DNA from: Nemopilema nomurai
Taxonomy: Eukaryota; Cnidaria; Scyphozoa; Rhizostomeae; Rhizostomatidae
Direction of reading: 5' to 3'
Length of the DNA stretch: 64,000 nucleotides
Assembly (NCBI GenBank): GCA_003864495.1
Contig: ML133401.1
Span: 3,215,189-3,279,188, forward strand
In this document: piece by piece, positions 61,094 through 64,000 of the stretch
Numbering within the stretch: position 1 is the first letter of the stretch
Layout of the letters: the number at the start of each line of letters is the position of its first letter
Program-made: the position numbers and the translations under genes
Notes under the pieces: generated by a model
Database searches by the model: none
Told to the model about the DNA's origin: nothing
The model's input: only the letters and a program-made list of their open reading frames with translations

Positions 61094-64000
61094 ATGATGA
61101 TCAGGGCAGGCTTAATCGCAATAGCTTTCTTCCTTCAAATATTTAAATGCCATGGGTATATACCCAAGTTTATCCGCGGCAGGCCAGTTGGAGGGTTTCT
61201 AGGGTCACCGAGTGTCCCTCAGAGCTTCTATGAGAATTACGCGTTGCCAGAAGACAACTGGTTTGAACAGCGCTTAGACCATTTTAATAATGCTGATCTG
61301 AGGACATGGAAGCAGAGGTACTTCTACAACGAGACCCTATTCAAGAGAGAAGCCGATGGCCCAGTGTTCTTGATGATTGGCGGCGAAGGGACAGCAAGGT
61401 CCATTTGGCTAGTTGTGGGTAGCATGATGAAGTATGCTCAAAAGTATGGAGCTCTGTGCTTCATGTTGGAACATAGATTCTACGGCAAAAGCCATCCGTT
61501 AAGGTACTGCTTGTAGCGTCTACTTTTTGCATTTAAATCAGAGATATATAAGAACCCAAACCCCTTTTTCAATTAACTGGATTCTCTTCTGAGAAGAAGG
61601 TTATAACACAGAGTAGAAAAGGTTATATCCAGTGGTGGTTTTAGGGGAAAACCTCTTTTTCGATTAACTGGATTCTCTTCTGAGAAGATTATGACAGGGT
61701 AACAAAGGTTATGCCCAGTGGTAGCATTAGGGGGGGGGGCGAATGGCCATGGCCCCAGACCCCAGGTTTTGGTAACCCAAAAGGGGCACTGCACCTAAAA
61801 AAAATTGAAAAGGCATTATCTTGAGGCAGAACAACTATAATGGAAAAGAACTTAAAGAATAGTCTTTGCTAACAAAAAATGTTCAAACAAGGGCCTTGCA
61901 GATGATTTTGCCCCAGGCCCAGAATTTCTTAAAACTGCCACTGGTTATGCCTTTTTCAATAAAATTGCTCCCCTTTTGGAATATCAGATAAGATTAATGC
62001 TGTAAAGATAATGGGTTTTATGAAAATGGGAAGAAGATCTCTAGTGACATTGTTATCAATAAGGGACCTCAAGTTATTGCCACTGGAAAGCAGCACCAAA
62101 AGCCATGTCTGAGGGGGTTTCTTCACTACCATTCTTTGTTCACTTTTCCTTGCAAGTGTCCCTAATTTAGAAGATAAAAGATATGAAGATATTTGGCCCT
62201 TTACATATAAGAACTAATCACTGACAGATTTAAAGCTCTTAATTTTTTGTGATTTTCTTTCTTTTAGTGATATGAGTGATGATAGCTTACAACACCTAAG
62301 CAGTGAGCAAGCTCTTGCCGATTTAGCTGCCTTTCAGCAGGCCATGATTGACAAGTTTGAGCTGACTTTGATGAACAAATGGATATCATTTGGGGGCTCA
62401 TATCCTGGTGCTCTTTCAGCGTGGTACCGCTTGAAGTACCCACATCTTGTTACAGGTGCTTTTTACACTGACAGTATACATGCTTTTGGTATTATAATCA
62501 TCATTTGTTTTTGATGCCCAACACGTATAAAAGGGGCAGTAGCTTGAAAAAACTTTCAAGAATGGAAGATCCTGTTTCAGAATAGAAGATCTTGAAAATT
62601 ATTCAGATTTCAGGCTGGTGTTTCATATCCAATTATTTCAATCAAGATGGCTGGCTGATTTGATCAAAATGACAATTTTTTTATTATCCATGATTAAGTG
62701 CAAGCACTATATGTACATATCATACTACATTGAAGAATAATTAGGTGTAATTTTCTCTGAAGGTGCTGTTGCAACCAGTGCTCCTATTCAAGCTGTTTTA
62801 GATTTCCCACAGTACTACGAAGTAGTCTCCAACTCTCTTGCCACAACTGGACCAACCTGCAATGAAAACATAGCAACTGCTACCAAAATGTTTGAAACAA
62901 TGGCCAAGACTAGTGAAGGATTAGCCAATTTAACAAAGATCTTCAAGCAAGTAATCTTTAGCTTGTCTTTTCCAAACTCACTAAGTTAATTTCCAAGTTC
63001 AAAGTATAACTATGCTGTAAATTCTGCCTTGCACACATAGGCGCCGACTTTTATTTTTCCCAGGGGGGGCTCAAAATTTGAATTTAAAATCAATTAAAAA
63101 AAAGTCGAAAGGTAGAGAAATTACCTGTCGCTTTAATAACGTAATACAACATAGGTAGTATGTATAATAACAAAACAAAACATTTTAATAAAGCAGATAT
63201 AACATCATGGTCTACAGTATCATCAGTTCAATTCTTTGATTGAATTCAAACGAAATTCCCAGGGGGGGCTGAGCCCCCCCATAGCAATCCCCAGGGGGGG
63301 CTTGAGCCCCCAAGCCCCCACGTAGTCGGCGCCTATGCTTGCACATTTCAATGCTGATTGCCCTCGAACCATGGTTGACGTAGCTGCTGTTTTTAGTCAA
63401 GTAATAAAACAAATGGTTTATTTCAAAATTGTAGCAGTTTAAGCACATAACTTTTTCACTCCTGAAGGATATCACTTTGAATAAATTTAGGGATTCAACA
63501 AATTCATTTTTGTAATTCTCTTCACTTTTAAGACTTTGCAAACCTGTAACTACTGACAAGTTGGATATTATGAATTTTGCCTCTTCCTTGGCTGACAATT
63601 TCGCTGGTGTTGTTCAATACAACAAGGATAATAGAGCATTTGAGGTACATATGAATTTGCAGTCTATTCTCCTTCAATAATCAAGAGCACTGGACTATTA
63701 TTTTCTATTTTGAATAATTTGTCATTGTAGTAGTATACCTCTGCTTCCAAGTTATCAGATCAGCATTGTTAATATAGTCTCAATGCTGGAACAAGTTAAC
63801 TTCCAATTATGCAAATCTCACATGGAAGCTTAAATAACATTTGTACCAAAGTGCTTGTGACATCAAATTATTCTTTACCAGGGAGCAAGAGGGACAAATA
63901 TCACAATTGATACACTTTGCAAGGTCATGAATGATGAAGGTGTTGGAAGCCCATTGCTGAGATATGCCAGAGTCAATGAAATAATGCTGGCTGTTTATGA
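61094..64000 (+). CDS. PRSS16: PRSS16-like serine carboxypeptidase-type peptidase (family S28), partial
   Basis: Five exons fit in phase: 61094-61503, 62268-62455, 62763-62946, 63533-63644, 63882-64000 (continues beyond the window). The protein starts [19 protein letters not shown], a signal peptide, so it is secreted or lysosomal. Diagnostic S28 features are [48 protein letters not shown] and the nucleophile Ser181 in [31 protein letters not shown] and [11 protein letters not shown] favour the PRSS16 branch over PRCP or DPP7. The catalytic Asp and His lie outside the window. S28 enzymes cleave after proline in small peptides; the substrate here is unknown. The intron after 62946 has a GC donor, and two introns carry MITEs. 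The gene is head to head with BRCC3. Confidence 0.93.
61559..61735. repeat. Tandem duplication including the end of a MITE
   Basis: A block with ATTAACTGGATTCTCTTCTG, then a GGTTAT-CCAGTGGT segment and a G-run occurs twice, starting near 61559 and 61656. The second copy runs into the full MITE at 61716; the first stops after about 20 bases of the MITE end. The duplication thus seems to postdate, or accompany, the insertion. Confidence 0.7.
61716..61943. mobile_element. 228-bp hAT-like MITE, 8-bp duplication GTTATGCC
   Basis: The ends CAGTGGTAGC and (inverted) CAGTGGCAGT form imperfect terminal repeats. GTTATGCC flanks both sides exactly (61708-61715 and 61944-61951). An 8-bp target duplication with CAG(T/G)G ends is the hAT signature. 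The interior has a G-run and GGCCATGGCCCC and no ORF. It lies in intron 1 of the PRSS16-like gene. Confidence 0.85.
62947..63532 (+). other. PRSS16: GC-AG intron in the PRSS16-like gene
   Basis: Exon 3 ends ...ATC TTC AA and the intron starts GCAAGTAA, ending ...TTTTAAG. Joining gives [15 protein letters not shown] in frame. The GT two bases further on (CAA|GTAATC) would shift the next exon into a stop after six codons, so the GC donor is required. Confidence 0.85.
63036..63337. mobile_element. 302-bp hAT-like MITE, 8-bp duplication CTTGCACA
   Basis: Terminal inverted repeats CATAGGCGCCGAC / GTCGGCGCCTATG are perfect over 13 bases. CTTGCACA flanks both sides exactly (63028-63035 and 63338-63345). 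Near the right end are long C/G runs (GGGGGGGCT-GAG-CCCCCCC) that can fold back. No transposase. It lies inside the GC-AG intron of the PRSS16-like gene. The perfect ends and duplication suggest a recent insertion. Confidence 0.92.

Noticed and set aside
62947..62952. GT donor two bases beyond the GC donor in the PRSS16-like gene.
   Set aside because: It would put the next exon in a frame with an early stop and break the S28 match.

Overview
This is a stretch of animal nuclear DNA: AT-rich, with intron-rich genes, GT-AG splice sites, AATAAA poly(A) signals, minisatellites and several small non-autonomous DNA transposons. The gene set (a PIX-type Rho GEF, a two-WW YAP with a PDZ-binding tail, BRCC36, VPS41, a PRSS16-like S28 peptidase), the divergence from vertebrate sequences and the repeat types suggest a non-bilaterian or invertebrate metazoan. 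A cnidarian, probably an anthozoan, fits best. That is an inference; no species-specific marker was recognised.

Layout, left to right. 1-1818: the end of an unrecognised gene on the + strand (CT-rich minisatellite in its intron, then a 299-codon last exon). 4102-6693: an intronless VPS41 (HOPS/CORVET vesicle tethering) with an MiT/TFE-type E-box about 60 bp upstream. 11.0-37.5 kb: a PIX gene (ARHGEF6/7) with about 25 exons (SH3, DH, PH, GIT-binding region, coiled coil), including one GC-AG intron and two possible alternative last exons that would drop the coiled coil. 37.5-42.8 kb: intergenic, with a promoter-like CCAAT/GC-box/TATA array ahead of a short basic ORF. 45732-42852 (- strand): YAP in two exons, tail to tail with PIX. 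60921-50764 (- strand): BRCC36/BRCC3, a K63-specific JAMM deubiquitinase with a complete metal-binding motif; its second intron is a textbook U12-type AT-AC intron. 61094-64000 (+ strand): the first five exons of a secreted PRSS16-like serine peptidase, running off the window; it is head to head with BRCC3 (172 bp between start codons) and has a GC-AG intron.

The genes do not form an operon or one obvious system. The one functional link is that PIX proteins have been reported to act as scaffolds in Hippo signalling, whose effector is YAP, and here the two genes are neighbours. The most noteworthy points are the splice-site diversity (one AT-AC and two GC-AG introns, each supported by reading frame), the loss of all introns from VPS41, the compact bidirectional promoter, and four MITE-type insertions with readable terminal inverted repeats and target-site duplications.
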